A DNA stretch of 11,687 bases from Candidatus Hecatellales archaeon (GTDB lineage Archaea > Thermoproteota > Bathyarchaeia > Hecatellales > Hecatellaceae). Position numbers and translations under genes: made by a program. The notes beneath the pieces were generated by a model. It had not been told where the DNA came from, ran no database searches, and was given only the letters and a program-made list of their open reading frames with translations. This document shows positions 1 through 6,808 of this stretch, one piece after another (the stretch's first letter is position 1; each line of letters starts with the position of its first letter). Where the stretch lies: positions 1-11,687 of the forward strand of contig QMXU01000018.1 in NCBI GenBank assembly GCA_003662305.1, given 5' to 3'.

Positions 1-548
1 GGATTGAAACCCTGCTCCGCTCCTGGAGGCTGAAGCTAAGCCAGGAGCAGCTTAAAGAAGTGTTCAACAGGGTTAAACAGCTGGGCGACATGGGTAAAAC
101 CGTTACGGATGCTGACCTGCGGGCTATAGCTGAAGCCGTGATGGGCGTCCCGATGGCGAGGCCTATAAAGCTTAAAGAGCTGACGGTAATCACCGGAAAC
201 AATGTTACGCCTACGGCTTCTGTTAGGCTTGAAGTGAACGGCAGGGAAATCCTTGAGTCTGCCACGGGTGTAGGGCCTGTGGACGCAGCTATCAACGCTA
301 TAAGAAAGGTGGGAAGGGAAGTAGCTGACATAAGGCTGGAAGACTACTACGTTAAGTCTATTACAGGTGGAACCGACGCCGTGGTTGAAGTTGTCGTAAG
401 AGTTAGAATGGGTAACAGAATCATTACGGCAAGCGGGGCTAGAGGAGACATTGTGATGGCAAGCGTTGAAGCCTTCCTAAGCGGTATAAGCGCCCTCCTG
501 CAGGAGGCAGGTAAAAATAGGAGGAGGGCTAGCCGGAAATCTCCTTAA
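1..548 (+). CDS. 2-isopropylmalate synthase / citramalate synthase family, C-terminal part (5' end cut by window)
   Basis: The reading frame is open from base 3 and enters the window already coding, so the N-terminal TIM-barrel catalytic domain lies outside. About 181 residues are visible. The first ~45 form the linker subdomain (LSQEQLKEVFNRVKQLGD followed by GKTVTDADL). The rest is the LeuA C-terminal dimerisation/regulatory domain (PF08502 type), with its hallmark GVGPVDAAINAIRKV and a late GARGDIVMASVEAFL segment. Enzymes of this family condense acetyl-CoA with a 2-oxoacid: 2-oxoisovalerate for leucine synthesis, or pyruvate for citramalate and isoleucine. The C-terminal domain normally binds the feedback inhibitor. 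The visible part cannot separate LeuA from CimA, and homocitrate synthase-like relatives are less likely. A GTG at 60 is an internal codon, not the start. Its last 20 bases overlap the 3' end of the convergent Sm-like gene. Confidence 0.9.
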   Translation, partial: IETLLRSWRLKLSQEQLKEVFNRVKQLGDMGKTVTDADLRAIAEAVMGVPMARPIKLKELTVITGNNVTPTASVRLEVNGREILESATGVGPVDAAINAIRKVGREVADIRLEDYYVKSITGGTDAVVEVVVRVRMGNRIITASGARGDIVMASVEAFLSGISALLQEAGKNRRRASRKSP

Positions 549-954
549 CAAACTCCTCGTAGATTTTTTGAACTCTCTCAGCCATGGGGCCTGTTCCCTC
601 AACAACTCCTGAAGCTGTAACCCGGATTCTATCCGTTACGGTTATAACCCCCGCCTCCTCGTAAAGTTTAACCATTCTGGGGAAAACCCTGTCAAGCCTC
701 TCAGCCAGCCTTCTAAGGTCGAAAGGCTTCTCCAAAGTGTAAATCCTGGACAGGCTGCCCCCGTAAAGAAACATTTTAGCAGCCTTCTTCCCAGACTCGT
801 CTGCCACGTCTGAGAGGCAAATGCTCAGGGTTGAGGGGTCAAAGCCTACAAGCGTCCCGGAATACTGCTTTCCGTCAGAAGTCACAGCTGTTACAGGTCT
901 TTGGAGGAGCCCTGCGAACTCTTCGAAAAACTTTTTAGCAGCCACAGAAGACAT
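529..954 (-). CDS. Sm-like archaeal protein with C-terminal extension (SmAP3-like)
   Basis: This 141-residue protein has an N-terminal Sm fold (about residues 6-74). The Sm1 stretch includes GKQYSGTLVGFDPSTLSICL and the Sm2-like stretch is FLYGGSLSRIY, where single-domain archaeal SmAPs have IRG(D/N). About 65 further residues (from PFDLRRLAERL to the end) make a second helix-strand domain, as in the two-domain SmAP3 type. Sm-like archaeal proteins form heptameric rings (some SmAP3 form 14-mers) and bind U-rich or other single-stranded RNA. The ATG start has GGAGGT at 962-967, 7 nt upstream. It is the last gene of the minus-strand block, 57 nt after the zinc-ribbon gene, and that gap carries a TATA-like element that may give it its own promoter. 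Family assignment is firm; the SmAP3 label is an inference from domain layout. Confidence 0.85.
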   Translation of the reverse strand: MSSVAAKKFFEEFAGLLQRPVTAVTSDGKQYSGTLVGFDPSTLSICLSDVADESGKKAAKMFLYGGSLSRIYTLEKPFDLRRLAERLDRVFPRMVKLYEEAGVITVTDRIRVTASGVVEGTGPMAERVQKIYEEFVKEISG

Positions 955-990
955 CTACTTTACCTCCATTCGCAATCCGCTGTTTCCAGC

Positions 991-1001
991 CATATTATAT
1001 C
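991..1001 (-). promoter_or_regulatory. Possible TATA box for the Sm-like gene
   Basis: The minus strand reads GATATAATATG here, in the 57-nt gap after the zinc-ribbon stop. The box centre is about 42 nt before the Sm-like ATG. A start site 25-27 nt downstream would leave a leader of roughly 15 nt that includes the GGAGGT ribosome site. It could allow expression independent of the upstream operon. It is inferred from composition and spacing only. Confidence 0.3.
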
Positions 1002-1011
1002 ACTCTGCCTG

Positions 1012-1215
1012 TTAAGCTTTTCCAGCCTTAAGCCTTTTAACAGCCTTCGAGGCTTCACCTGGCGTTGAGGCGTAGGCAAGGAAAACCCTCTGGGAAAGCC
1101 TGTTCCTGAAACCGCAGTAAGGGCATGTTTTAAATTTCTGCCCTGTTTTCGCCAGGTTCAACCTTCCACATGCCTTACACCGGAAAACCCCGTATTTCCG
1201 GCTGCTTGAAGCCAT
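1012..1215 (-). CDS. Small archaeal zinc-ribbon protein (DUF1922-like)
   Basis: This 67-residue basic protein has a four-cysteine zinc ribbon: C13-x2-C16, then C31-x2-C34 (CKAC...CPYC). A C-terminal helix follows (about residues 51-66, TPGEASKAVKRLKAG). The order of ribbon, short strand, then an EA-x-x-V-x-x-L helix resembles the archaeal DUF1922 family, whose function is not known to me. Lysine and arginine richness is compatible with RNA or ribosome binding, but that is inference. The ATG lies 12 nt after the stop of the AK6-like kinase, with AAGGTG about 8 nt upstream, so the two are probably one transcription unit. The neighbours (kinase, Sm-like protein) suggest an RNA or translation role. 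Confidence 0.7.
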   Translation of the reverse strand: MASSSRKYGVFRCKACGRLNLAKTGQKFKTCPYCGFRNRLSQRVFLAYASTPGEASKAVKRLKAGKA

Positions 1216-1227
1216 AGGTTTACACCT

Positions 1228-1839
1228 TTAAAGGTAGGATAACAGGTGTTTCAGGGCGGTTCTAGCCGGGGAAGCTGAGATTTTCTCTAGGACCCCCTCC
1301 TCCTCTAAGGCTTTAAGCCAGTTTATTTTGCCGTAGCTTGGAAGCCTACGCTTCTTCAAGATTTCCACGGCTTCTTCAACAGCCTTCCCCGTTTTTTTAA
1401 AGCTCATGTTTAACTCGTGAATTTTCTTCGGGTTATACGTGGCAAGGGCTTCCTGAAGCGGGTAGTCTAGGATTTCAGCCCAAACGTTTTCCAAGATTTT
1501 ACTTGGAGAGTAACCCTTATCCTTAAGCCTCTTGGCAAGCTCCCTCGGCTCGCATCTCAAAACGAAAACGGCCTTAGGAGTAAGCGGCCTTCTAAGTCTA
1601 ACCGTGAAGGGCGCCTCGAAGGCTATGAAGCCCCTGACCTCAGAAAACTTTTCAACCAGAAACTTTTCCAGGCCTTCAAGGTCTGCTATATGGCATTTTC
1701 TACGTTTATCGAAGCCTAACGTCAGCCCTTCCTCCAGGCTGAGCTTCCCAAGCTCAACGTGGAGACCTCCGAACTTGCTGGCAAGCCCTTTGGCCAGGCT
1801 TGTTTTACCTGCCCCGGAGACTCCTGTAATGTAGGTTAT
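1228..1839 (-). CDS. AK6/Fap7-type P-loop kinase lacking a canonical start codon
   Basis: The minus-strand frame is open from 1863 to the stop at 1228-1230. It encodes an N-terminal Walker A loop, ITGVSGAGKTSLAKGLA. The LID/NMP-like parts follow, including RPLTPKAVFVLRCEP and then LAKRLKDKGYSPSKILENV with AEILD, the typical pattern of archaeal adenylate kinase-like proteins of the AK6/Fap7 family (about 180 residues, dual adenylate kinase/ATPase; Fap7 acts in small-subunit maturation with uS11). There is no ATG, GTG or TTG before the TTG at 1560, and starting there would delete the P-loop. The family usually begins 2-6 residues before ITG. I therefore place the start at ATA (1839-1837, giving about 203 residues), 16 nt after the upstream stop; ATT at 1830 or CTT at 1842 are alternatives. 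The coding sequence is otherwise intact. A start-codon mutation, a true rare start, or an assembly error are all possible. Confidence 0.8.
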   Translation of the reverse strand: MTYITGVSGAGKTSLAKGLASKFGGLHVELGKLSLEEGLTLGFDKRRKCHIADLEGLEKFLVEKFSEVRGFIAFEAPFTVRLRRPLTPKAVFVLRCEPRELAKRLKDKGYSPSKILENVWAEILDYPLQEALATYNPKKIHELNMSFKKTGKAVEEAVEILKKRRLPSYGKINWLKALEEEGVLEKISASPARTALKHLLSYL

Positions 1840-1855
1840 AAGCCTCTGCCCAGCC

Positions 1856-2665
1856 TTAAACCCTTACCACCTCTTCTACTTCAAGCCCTTCAAGCAGGCT
1901 TAGAAGGTTTCTCCTCACTTCGCCTTGAAGACCTTTCCAGTCTACCACCGCCACGCTGCAGCCCCCATAGGTTTTATGGAAGGCCTGGGCTATAAGCTCC
2001 CTATCCAGCCCTGAAGCTAGAGCGTACTTAGGGAAAATATGGCCTACCACATATCTGCCTTCCAAGGTTACCTTGCTGTGCTTCGGAGCGTAGTGTCCTC
2101 CCCCAAATCCTACGGCTGCCGTCCCCTCAGGCAAGCCTGTCAGGGACACCCATAGGGCTTCGGCTACAGCTCTTCCAGCCTCCCGGTTGGTCCACTGCTC
2201 AAGGCTGCTTCCAATCTCAACAAACCATACAGGCTTCTTTAAGCCGGTGGGTCCGTGATGGGTTGCCTCGAGGGAAACCTTGAAACCTTCAGGGGCAAGC
2301 CTGCTTAAAACCTCTAGGGCAAGCCTCATTCTCTGAGGCCAAGCGTAGGCGAGCTGCCGGGGTTTCCCCCCGTGGGCAGCCTTCCCGGTTAGGTTTCCCG
2401 GCACATGGACTGTTAGGGTTGCCTGGAGGCTTTCGCTTTCATGCCTTGAAGCGAAGGCTACGGCTTCAGCCTCCGGGAAAACCTCGTCTAGGTTTTCAGC
2501 TTTAACGGCTTCGCCTTCTAAAATGGCAAGCTTAACGTTTCCGGCTTCATGTATTTCAAGGTTTCCTCTTGCTTTTTCAGGTTTGAAGGGGTGGAGGCTT
2601 AGGAGGTTTTCCACGATGTTTAGGGCTGCCGGGTCCTTTCCGGAGGCTGCTAGCAGGAAAACCAT
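1856..2665 (-). CDS. dtdA: D-aminoacyl-tRNA deacylase, archaeal/plant type (DTD2/GEK1)
   Basis: This 269-residue cytoplasmic enzyme hydrolyses D-aminoacyl-tRNAs, and so proofreads chirality during translation. Recognisable family blocks, in order, are ASRHESES (72-79), LTVHVPGN (84-91), HGGKPRQLAYAWP (98-110), EATHHGPTGL (133-142), FVEIGSS (148-154) and GFGGGHYAPKHS (186-197). The conserved histidines in THHGPT and GGGHYAPKH are the likely metal or catalytic ligands. Length matches the family. The ATG follows the ornithine carbamoyltransferase stop by only 4 nt, with AAGGG in the end of that gene as ribosome site, so translation is probably coupled. It lies in the same unit as other translation genes (L18Ae, AK6-like kinase). 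Assignment is secure. Confidence 0.95.
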   Translation of the reverse strand: MVFLLAASGKDPAALNIVENLLSLHPFKPEKARGNLEIHEAGNVKLAILEGEAVKAENLDEVFPEAEAVAFASRHESESLQATLTVHVPGNLTGKAAHGGKPRQLAYAWPQRMRLALEVLSRLAPEGFKVSLEATHHGPTGLKKPVWFVEIGSSLEQWTNREAGRAVAEALWVSLTGLPEGTAAVGFGGGHYAPKHSKVTLEGRYVVGHIFPKYALASGLDRELIAQAFHKTYGGCSVAVVDWKGLQGEVRRNLLSLLEGLEVEEVVRV

Positions 2666-2669
2666 GGGG

Positions 2670-3602
2670 TTAGCCCTTCTGGAAGAGGGCTGCCAGGAGG
2701 CCCTTCTGGAGGTGAAGCCTGTTCTCAGCTTGATCCCAGACTATGGACTGGGGGCCGTCTATAACGTCGTCGACTACTTCCTCGCCTCTGTGGGCTGGGA
2801 GGCAGTGCATGAAAACGCAGGTTGGCTTGGCATGCTTGAAAAGCGTGGGGGTAACCTGATACTTGGGGAGGAAAGCCTTAATCCTGCGTTCCCTTTCCTC
2901 CTCGAGGCCCATGGAAACGAAGACGTCAGTGTAGATTATGTCGGCTCCGAAGACAGCTCTAACAGGCTCCCTTACAACTTCGATTAGGGAGCCGGATTTT
3001 TTGGCTTCCTTTAAGGCTTCGTCTAGAATCTCCCTTTTAGGCTCGAAGCCTTCGGGGCAGGCTACGCTCATGTTGAGGCCGAGCTTGGAGCATGCTAGGA
3101 GCAGCGAATGGCATACGTTGTCTCCGTCTCCAACCCAGGCAAGCTTTAAGCCTTTAAGCTTTCCGAAGTGCTTGTAGATGGTGAGCATGTCCGCCAGAGC
3201 CTGGCATGGATGATAGAGGTCTGAAAGCGCATTGACAACCGGTATCTCCGCGTTGGCTGCCAGCTCTTCAAGGTCTCCATGCCTGAAAACCCTGGCTACA
3301 ACCCCGTCAGCATACCTTTCAAGGGTTCTAGCCGTATCCGCAACGGTTTCACCTCTGCCAAGCTGCATTTCACCCCAGCCCAGCGTGAGAGGCCATCCTC
3401 CCAGCTGGCGTATGGCAACTTCGAAGGAAACCCTAGTCCGGGTTGAAGGCTTCTGGAATATCATAACTAGGGTTTTACCCTTCAAGGGTTTACGGGGGAA
3501 CCTGGACTTCTCCAGCTTCAAGGACAGGTTTAGGATGGCTTGAAGCTCTTCAGCCGTGAAGTCCTTCAACGTTAAGAAGTCTCTACCTTTAAGCTCTTCC
3601 AT
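2670..3602 (-). CDS. argF: Ornithine carbamoyltransferase
   Basis: This enzyme makes citrulline from ornithine and carbamoyl phosphate in arginine biosynthesis. All signature sites are present (numbering from the ATG at 3602): STRTR (about 53-57) for carbamoyl phosphate; HPCQ (131-134); DVFVSMG (226-232), the ornithine-binding SMG loop; and HCLPAHRGEEV (266-276). Length, 310 residues, is normal. The chosen ATG overlaps the ftsY stop by one base (TGATG), a typical coupled junction; a GTG one codon earlier (3605) is also possible. It is followed after 4 nt by dtdA. No other arginine gene is nearby, so this gene is embedded in a translation/secretion operon rather than an arg cluster. Confidence 0.97.
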   Translation of the reverse strand: MEELKGRDFLTLKDFTAEELQAILNLSLKLEKSRFPRKPLKGKTLVMIFQKPSTRTRVSFEVAIRQLGGWPLTLGWGEMQLGRGETVADTARTLERYADGVVARVFRHGDLEELAANAEIPVVNALSDLYHPCQALADMLTIYKHFGKLKGLKLAWVGDGDNVCHSLLLACSKLGLNMSVACPEGFEPKREILDEALKEAKKSGSLIEVVREPVRAVFGADIIYTDVFVSMGLEEERERRIKAFLPKYQVTPTLFKHAKPTCVFMHCLPAHRGEEVVDDVIDGPQSIVWDQAENRLHLQKGLLAALFQKG

Positions 3603-4528
3603 CACTCTGAGCCCCCCACAAGCTTTTCCACAAAGCTTTCAGGGTTGAAGGGTTCAAGGTCTCCATAACCCTGCCCAACCCCAACAAAGATTATAGGCTT
3701 CTTGGTAATATAGGCTATGGAAATGGCGGCTCCGCCTTTAACGTCAGCGTCAACCTTCGCGAGAATAGAGCCGTCAAGCCTGACGAACCGTGAGAACTCT
3801 TCAGCCTGAGCTACAGCGTCATTACCGGTTAAGGCGTCTCCAACGAACAGAACCAGGTCGGCTTCGGAAACCCTGACGATTTTAGCCATTTCCTCCATGA
3901 GGTTACGGTTGGTTTCCATTCTTCCCGCGGTGTCAACCAGAACCACGTTTACCCCTCGAGCTTCAGCGTGGGCTACGGCGTCGTAGGCTACAGCTGCCGG
4001 GTCTGAGCCGTACCCGTGCTTAACCATTTTCAAGCCTAACCTTTTAGCGTGGGCTTCAAGCTGCTCTATAGCTCCAGCCCGGTAGGTGTCGGCGCAAGCC
4101 AGCACCACGGAGAAGCCGCGGTCAGAGAAGTATTTGGCGATTTTAGCTATGGTCGTGGTTTTTCCTGTGCCGTTTATTCCAACGAACACTATGGTTAGAG
4201 GCTTTCCAGCTTCACGTTTCTCTCCGGCTAGGGCTAAGAGGTCTAGGCTTCCTCCTGAAGACAGGATTTCGAGGAGAACCTTTCTTAAAGCCTCGGTTAA
4301 AGGTTTACGTTTATCTTCAAACCTTCCAACTCTCAGCCCTGAAACCTCTTCTTTAAGCTTCTCCACGATATGCTCCGCCACCACGTAGGCTACATCGTTC
4401 TCCACGAGGCGCAGCTTAAAATCTTCAAGCAGCTCTTCAAGCTTTTTACCTGAAAGCTCTTGGGTTGAAACCTTTTCTAGGAGGCTTCCGAAAGCCTTTC
4501 TAAGCCTTTCAAACATTGGAAGGCTCAC
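3602..4528 (-). CDS. ftsY: Signal recognition particle receptor FtsY
   Basis: FtsY is the SRP GTPase receptor that docks ribosome-nascent chain complexes at the membrane. A four-helix N domain (about 1-105) precedes the NG GTPase core. Motifs numbered from the GTG: GINGTGKT (117-124, G1/Walker A), DTYRAGAIEQL (147-157, G2/insertion box), DTAGR (199-203, G3), AKVD (257-260, G4, with Ala for the usual Thr of TKxD) and VGVGQGYGDLEPF (282-294, closing loop). Length of 308 residues is typical of the short archaeal form without a long acidic A domain. The GTG at 4528 overlaps the prefoldin stop in a GTGA junction. An ATG at 4516 (MFERLRKAFGSLLEK) matches the usual archaeal N-terminus and is an equally good start. 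The order L18Ae-prefoldin alpha-ftsY is a known archaeal arrangement. Confidence 0.97.
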   Translation of the reverse strand: MSLPMFERLRKAFGSLLEKVSTQELSGKKLEELLEDFKLRLVENDVAYVVAEHIVEKLKEEVSGLRVGRFEDKRKPLTEALRKVLLEILSSGGSLDLLALAGEKREAGKPLTIVFVGINGTGKTTTIAKIAKYFSDRGFSVVLACADTYRAGAIEQLEAHAKRLGLKMVKHGYGSDPAAVAYDAVAHAEARGVNVVLVDTAGRMETNRNLMEEMAKIVRVSEADLVLFVGDALTGNDAVAQAEEFSRFVRLDGSILAKVDADVKGGAAISIAYITKKPIIFVGVGQGYGDLEPFNPESFVEKLVGGSE

Positions 4529-4971
4529 GTCTGGGTTGAGCTTAGAAACTTCTGAAGCTGCCCTCTAATGTACTCCATACGCTCCATGACTTGTACTAGC
4601 TGCCTTTCCACATCAGACCTGGCTCTTCCAAGCTCCTCAACCCTGCTGTCAACCAGTGAAACAGCGTCCTTCAAGGATTTCTCCACGGTTACCCCTGCTC
4701 CAACCCCGATGATAACCTTGTCCTTGTCTAGGATCTTAGCTTTAAGGAAGGAGTCGCCGCCTATGGGGACAAGTATTTCGTCTCCAACCTCAAGCTTTTC
4801 CATGTTTTCCAGGGTGGTTTTCGCGAGGGTTAAATTTCTGAGGATGGCGTCTATTGCACCTATTCTCGCCCTCAGCTCTCCTACAACGCCTTCCAGCACC
4901 CTGAACTCGTAGCTTAAACTTTGAACCATGCGTTCCTCCTCTTCGGGGGTAGAGGGCTTCTGTTCTCCCAA
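4525..4971 (-). CDS. pfdA: Prefoldin subunit alpha
   Basis: Prefoldin is the hexameric (alpha2 beta4) archaeal holdase that captures unfolded proteins and passes them to the thermosome. The protein has an N-terminal helix (about 10-60, with heptad-like leucines), a central beta segment (LEVGDEILVPIGGDSFLKAK, then VIIGVGAGVTVEKS) that forms the barrel, and a C-terminal helix ending RMEYIRGQLQKFL. This helix-barrel-helix layout and GxGxxVEK-type strand are diagnostic of the alpha subunit. I chose the TTG at 4971 because GAGGAGG (4981-4987) lies 9 nt upstream, giving 148 residues. A TTG at 4998 would add 9 residues but overlap L18Ae by 26 nt. The stop overlaps ftsY in GTGA. Confidence 0.92.
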   Translation of the reverse strand: MGEQKPSTPEEEERMVQSLSYEFRVLEGVVGELRARIGAIDAILRNLTLAKTTLENMEKLEVGDEILVPIGGDSFLKAKILDKDKVIIGVGAGVTVEKSLKDAVSLVDSRVEELGRARSDVERQLVQVMERMEYIRGQLQKFLSSTQT

Positions 4972-4972
4972 A

Positions 4973-5218
4973 CTATTTTGCCTCCTCAACTCCTGCAAGC
5001 ATGCTGGTTACGAAGCTTTTTGCCTCCTCGGGCTTAATCTCCTCAACCAGTATGTTTTTAATCTGGCAGCGTTTAAGCTTATGGTTGCTTCCAGCATCAC
5101 AGTAAAACTTTTCTAAGGCTTCCTCAACCGTTAAGGCTCTGACCTCCTTGAACAGTTTTAAGGCTCTGAAACCCTGGGAGACCCAGCCGCTAACCCGGAA
5201 GGTTTTAACCTCGCTCAA
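4973..5218 (-). CDS. 50S ribosomal protein L18Ae (eL20, LX family)
   Basis: This 81-residue basic protein matches the archaeal L18Ae/LX family: an N-terminal strand FRVSGWVSQG, a helix rich in Lys/Arg, ALTVEEALEKFYCDAGSNHKLKR, then a strand CQIKNILVEEIKPEEA. The GSNHKLKR box is typical of the family. It is a large-subunit protein equivalent to part of eukaryotic L18a/eL20. The TTG start has GGAGGGTG a few nt upstream, followed by AAGCC. It is the first gene of the long minus-strand block, with a clear TATA-like box just before it. Its stop (TAG, 4973-4975) sits 1 nt before the prefoldin TTG, and its last codons contain the prefoldin ribosome site. Confidence 0.92.
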   Translation of the reverse strand: MSEVKTFRVSGWVSQGFRALKLFKEVRALTVEEALEKFYCDAGSNHKLKRCQIKNILVEEIKPEEAKSFVTSMLAGVEEAK

Positions 5219-5241
5219 GGCTTCACCCTCCCTTGAGCGTC

Positions 5242-5252
5242 CATTTTATAAT
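5242..5252 (-). promoter_or_regulatory. TATA box for the L18Ae-prefoldin-ftsY block
   Basis: The minus strand reads CATTATAAAATGG around here, between the radical SAM stop (5258) and the L18Ae TTG (5218). The box centre is about 29 nt before the start codon. The usual 25-27 nt spacing would start transcription only 2-4 nt before the TTG, nearly leaderless, even though a good Shine-Dalgarno site (5225-5231) is present. Read-through from the Nudix/radical SAM pair upstream could use that site. This is inferred from sequence only. Confidence 0.45.
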
Positions 5253-5257
5253 GCAAG

Positions 5258-6325
5258 CTAACCCATAAAAGCATTCGTTATTTTAGGCTTCCTGCCGAGA
5301 AGCCTTCTAACCCTGTAAGCCTCATACCGGAGGCTGTAGGCTGCCAGCTTCCCCGGGCTGTCGAGAAGCGAGTAGGCAAGGTAGCAAAGGTAGAGGCAGC
5401 CCTTACAGCCAGCATACTTGCCTCTAAGCTCCCTAAAGGCTTCAGACTTCCAGGCTTCCGGAAGGCTTTGAAGGCTGGCGGCTGGAGGCATAAGATGGCA
5501 GCCTGAAACCCTTCCAAGCTGGTCTACCACGAAAAAGGAGGATAAGGCCTTGCACTTCCAACCGTTCAGGCATCCTTCGAAGTAGCGTTGGAGAACCTGT
5601 AGGGCTTCATCATCGAAGTGTACGGGGTATGCCTTTTTCAGGCTGCGTATCTGGGATAGGAAGGATAGGAGGGCTTCTCTGTCTTCTAGGGCTGCTGAGG
5701 GTTCATGGTATCCTATGGTGATGAGGCCTTCAGGCTGGGAGAAATCCGTGTAAAGAGAGAGGATGACGGAGATGTCTCTGGAGCCGAAGAACTCTATTAT
5801 GCTTGGAACCTCGTTTATGTTAAGCCTACTGACGGTTACGTCTACGGCTACGTTTACTCCCCTAGCCTTCAGGGCTTCAATGGACTTCATAGCCGACTGG
5901 AAGGCTCCCTTAACCCCGTTCATCCAGTCTTGGAGGCTGGGGTTAAGCGTGTTAAGGCTTACGCACACCACATCAGCATATTTAAGGTCTTCCACCCTCC
6001 TCCAAGCTAGACTCCCATTATCGTAAACGGAGACCAGAGGAAACCTTTCACAGGCGTACTTCAAGATTTCAGCTAGGTCGGAGCGGAGCAGAGGGTTTCC
6101 ACCTGTGAAAACAAGCTCCACAACCTTGAGCTCTTGGAGGATGTCTAAGCCTCTTTTAACCTCTTCTAAGCCTAGTTCACGGGTGGGAGGCTGCCTCCAA
6201 ACCCCGCAGTACTTGCACTTGTAATTGCATTTGGAGGTTATGAACCATTGGACGTGAAGCGGATGCGGGGTAGGCTTGTTGAAGAGGCAGGATAAACCGT
6301 TCAGGAATTTTCGGAGGCTAAGCAT
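5258..6325 (-). CDS. Radical SAM protein with SPASM-like auxiliary cluster region
   Basis: This 355-residue enzyme has the radical SAM motif C33-x3-C37-x2-C40 (CNYKCKYC), the GGxP-type SAM-binding motif FTGGNPLLR (73-81), and a TIM-barrel-like core to about 240. The C-terminal part carries further cysteines: C252, C258, C276, then C307-x2-C310-x3-C314. The span C258-x12-G-x4-C276 fits the SPASM signature CX9-15GX4C, and the later CKGCLYLC resembles its second half, so at least one auxiliary [4Fe-4S] cluster is likely. Such enzymes modify peptides, proteins or small molecules. I cannot name the substrate. The ATG lies 7 nt after the Nudix stop, so the two are probably co-expressed. No small precursor-peptide gene is evident beside it. 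The last ~40 residues are basic and tyrosine-rich. Confidence 0.88.
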   Translation of the reverse strand: MLSLRKFLNGLSCLFNKPTPHPLHVQWFITSKCNYKCKYCGVWRQPPTRELGLEEVKRGLDILQELKVVELVFTGGNPLLRSDLAEILKYACERFPLVSVYDNGSLAWRRVEDLKYADVVCVSLNTLNPSLQDWMNGVKGAFQSAMKSIEALKARGVNVAVDVTVSRLNINEVPSIIEFFGSRDISVILSLYTDFSQPEGLITIGYHEPSAALEDREALLSFLSQIRSLKKAYPVHFDDEALQVLQRYFEGCLNGWKCKALSSFFVVDQLGRVSGCHLMPPAASLQSLPEAWKSEAFRELRGKYAGCKGCLYLCYLAYSLLDSPGKLAAYSLRYEAYRVRRLLGRKPKITNAFMG

Positions 6326-6332
6326 GGCAGGG

Positions 6333-6794
6333 CTAATCCTCCCTTATCAGCCCCCTCTCCACAGCCCGGCTTATCAGCCTTCTAGTGGTTCTCGTCAGCG
6401 AGTATTTTTCAATGTCTTTAAGGCTTACCCACCGGGCATCCAAGGTTTCACGGCTCGGCCTAAGCTTTCCTCCCACAGGCTTGGCTAGGAAGTCTATGAG
6501 AACGTAATGGTATTTCACTTTTCCAGCTTCATCCCTGATTACGAAGTTGAAGACGCCCAGCAGCTCTTTAACTTCCACTTTTATTCCTGTTTCCTCTTCA
6601 ATCTCCCGGGCAACAGCCTCTTCAAGTTCTTCCCCGACCTCCAGCAGGCCTCCTGGAATCGACCATAAGCCGGAGGAGGGCTCGTAAGCCCTCTTGATGA
6701 GTAGAAGCTTATCCTTGTCTATGACGAGGCCTCCAACCCCAACCTTAGGGAAGGAGGGATACTCCCGCCTGTCAGACTTCAAACCCTCTTCCAC
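6333..6794 (-). CDS. Nudix hydrolase
   Basis: This 153-residue protein carries a complete Nudix box at G49-I71, matching Gx5Ex7REUxEExGU exactly (GLLEVGE ... REIEEETGI), so the metal-binding glutamates are intact. The preceding strands (VGVGGLVIDKDKLLLIKRA, then GLWSIPGG) and the following VEVKELLGVFNFVIRD are typical of the ADP-ribose pyrophosphatase or MutT-like groups. Substrate (ADP-ribose, NADH, oxidised or modified NTP) cannot be told from sequence. The GTG at 6794 is the longest start. The TATA-like TATATTTTAA at 6809-6818 is close enough that a TTG at 6782 is a possible alternative. It is followed after 7 nt by the radical SAM gene, suggesting a shared pathway or only co-transcription. 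Confidence 0.92.
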   Translation of the reverse strand: MEEGLKSDRREYPSFPKVGVGGLVIDKDKLLLIKRAYEPSSGLWSIPGGLLEVGEELEEAVAREIEEETGIKVEVKELLGVFNFVIRDEAGKVKYHYVLIDFLAKPVGGKLRPSRETLDARWVSLKDIEKYSLTRTTRRLISRAVERGLIRED

Positions 6795-6808
6795 CGCTTT
6801 CTAAACCC

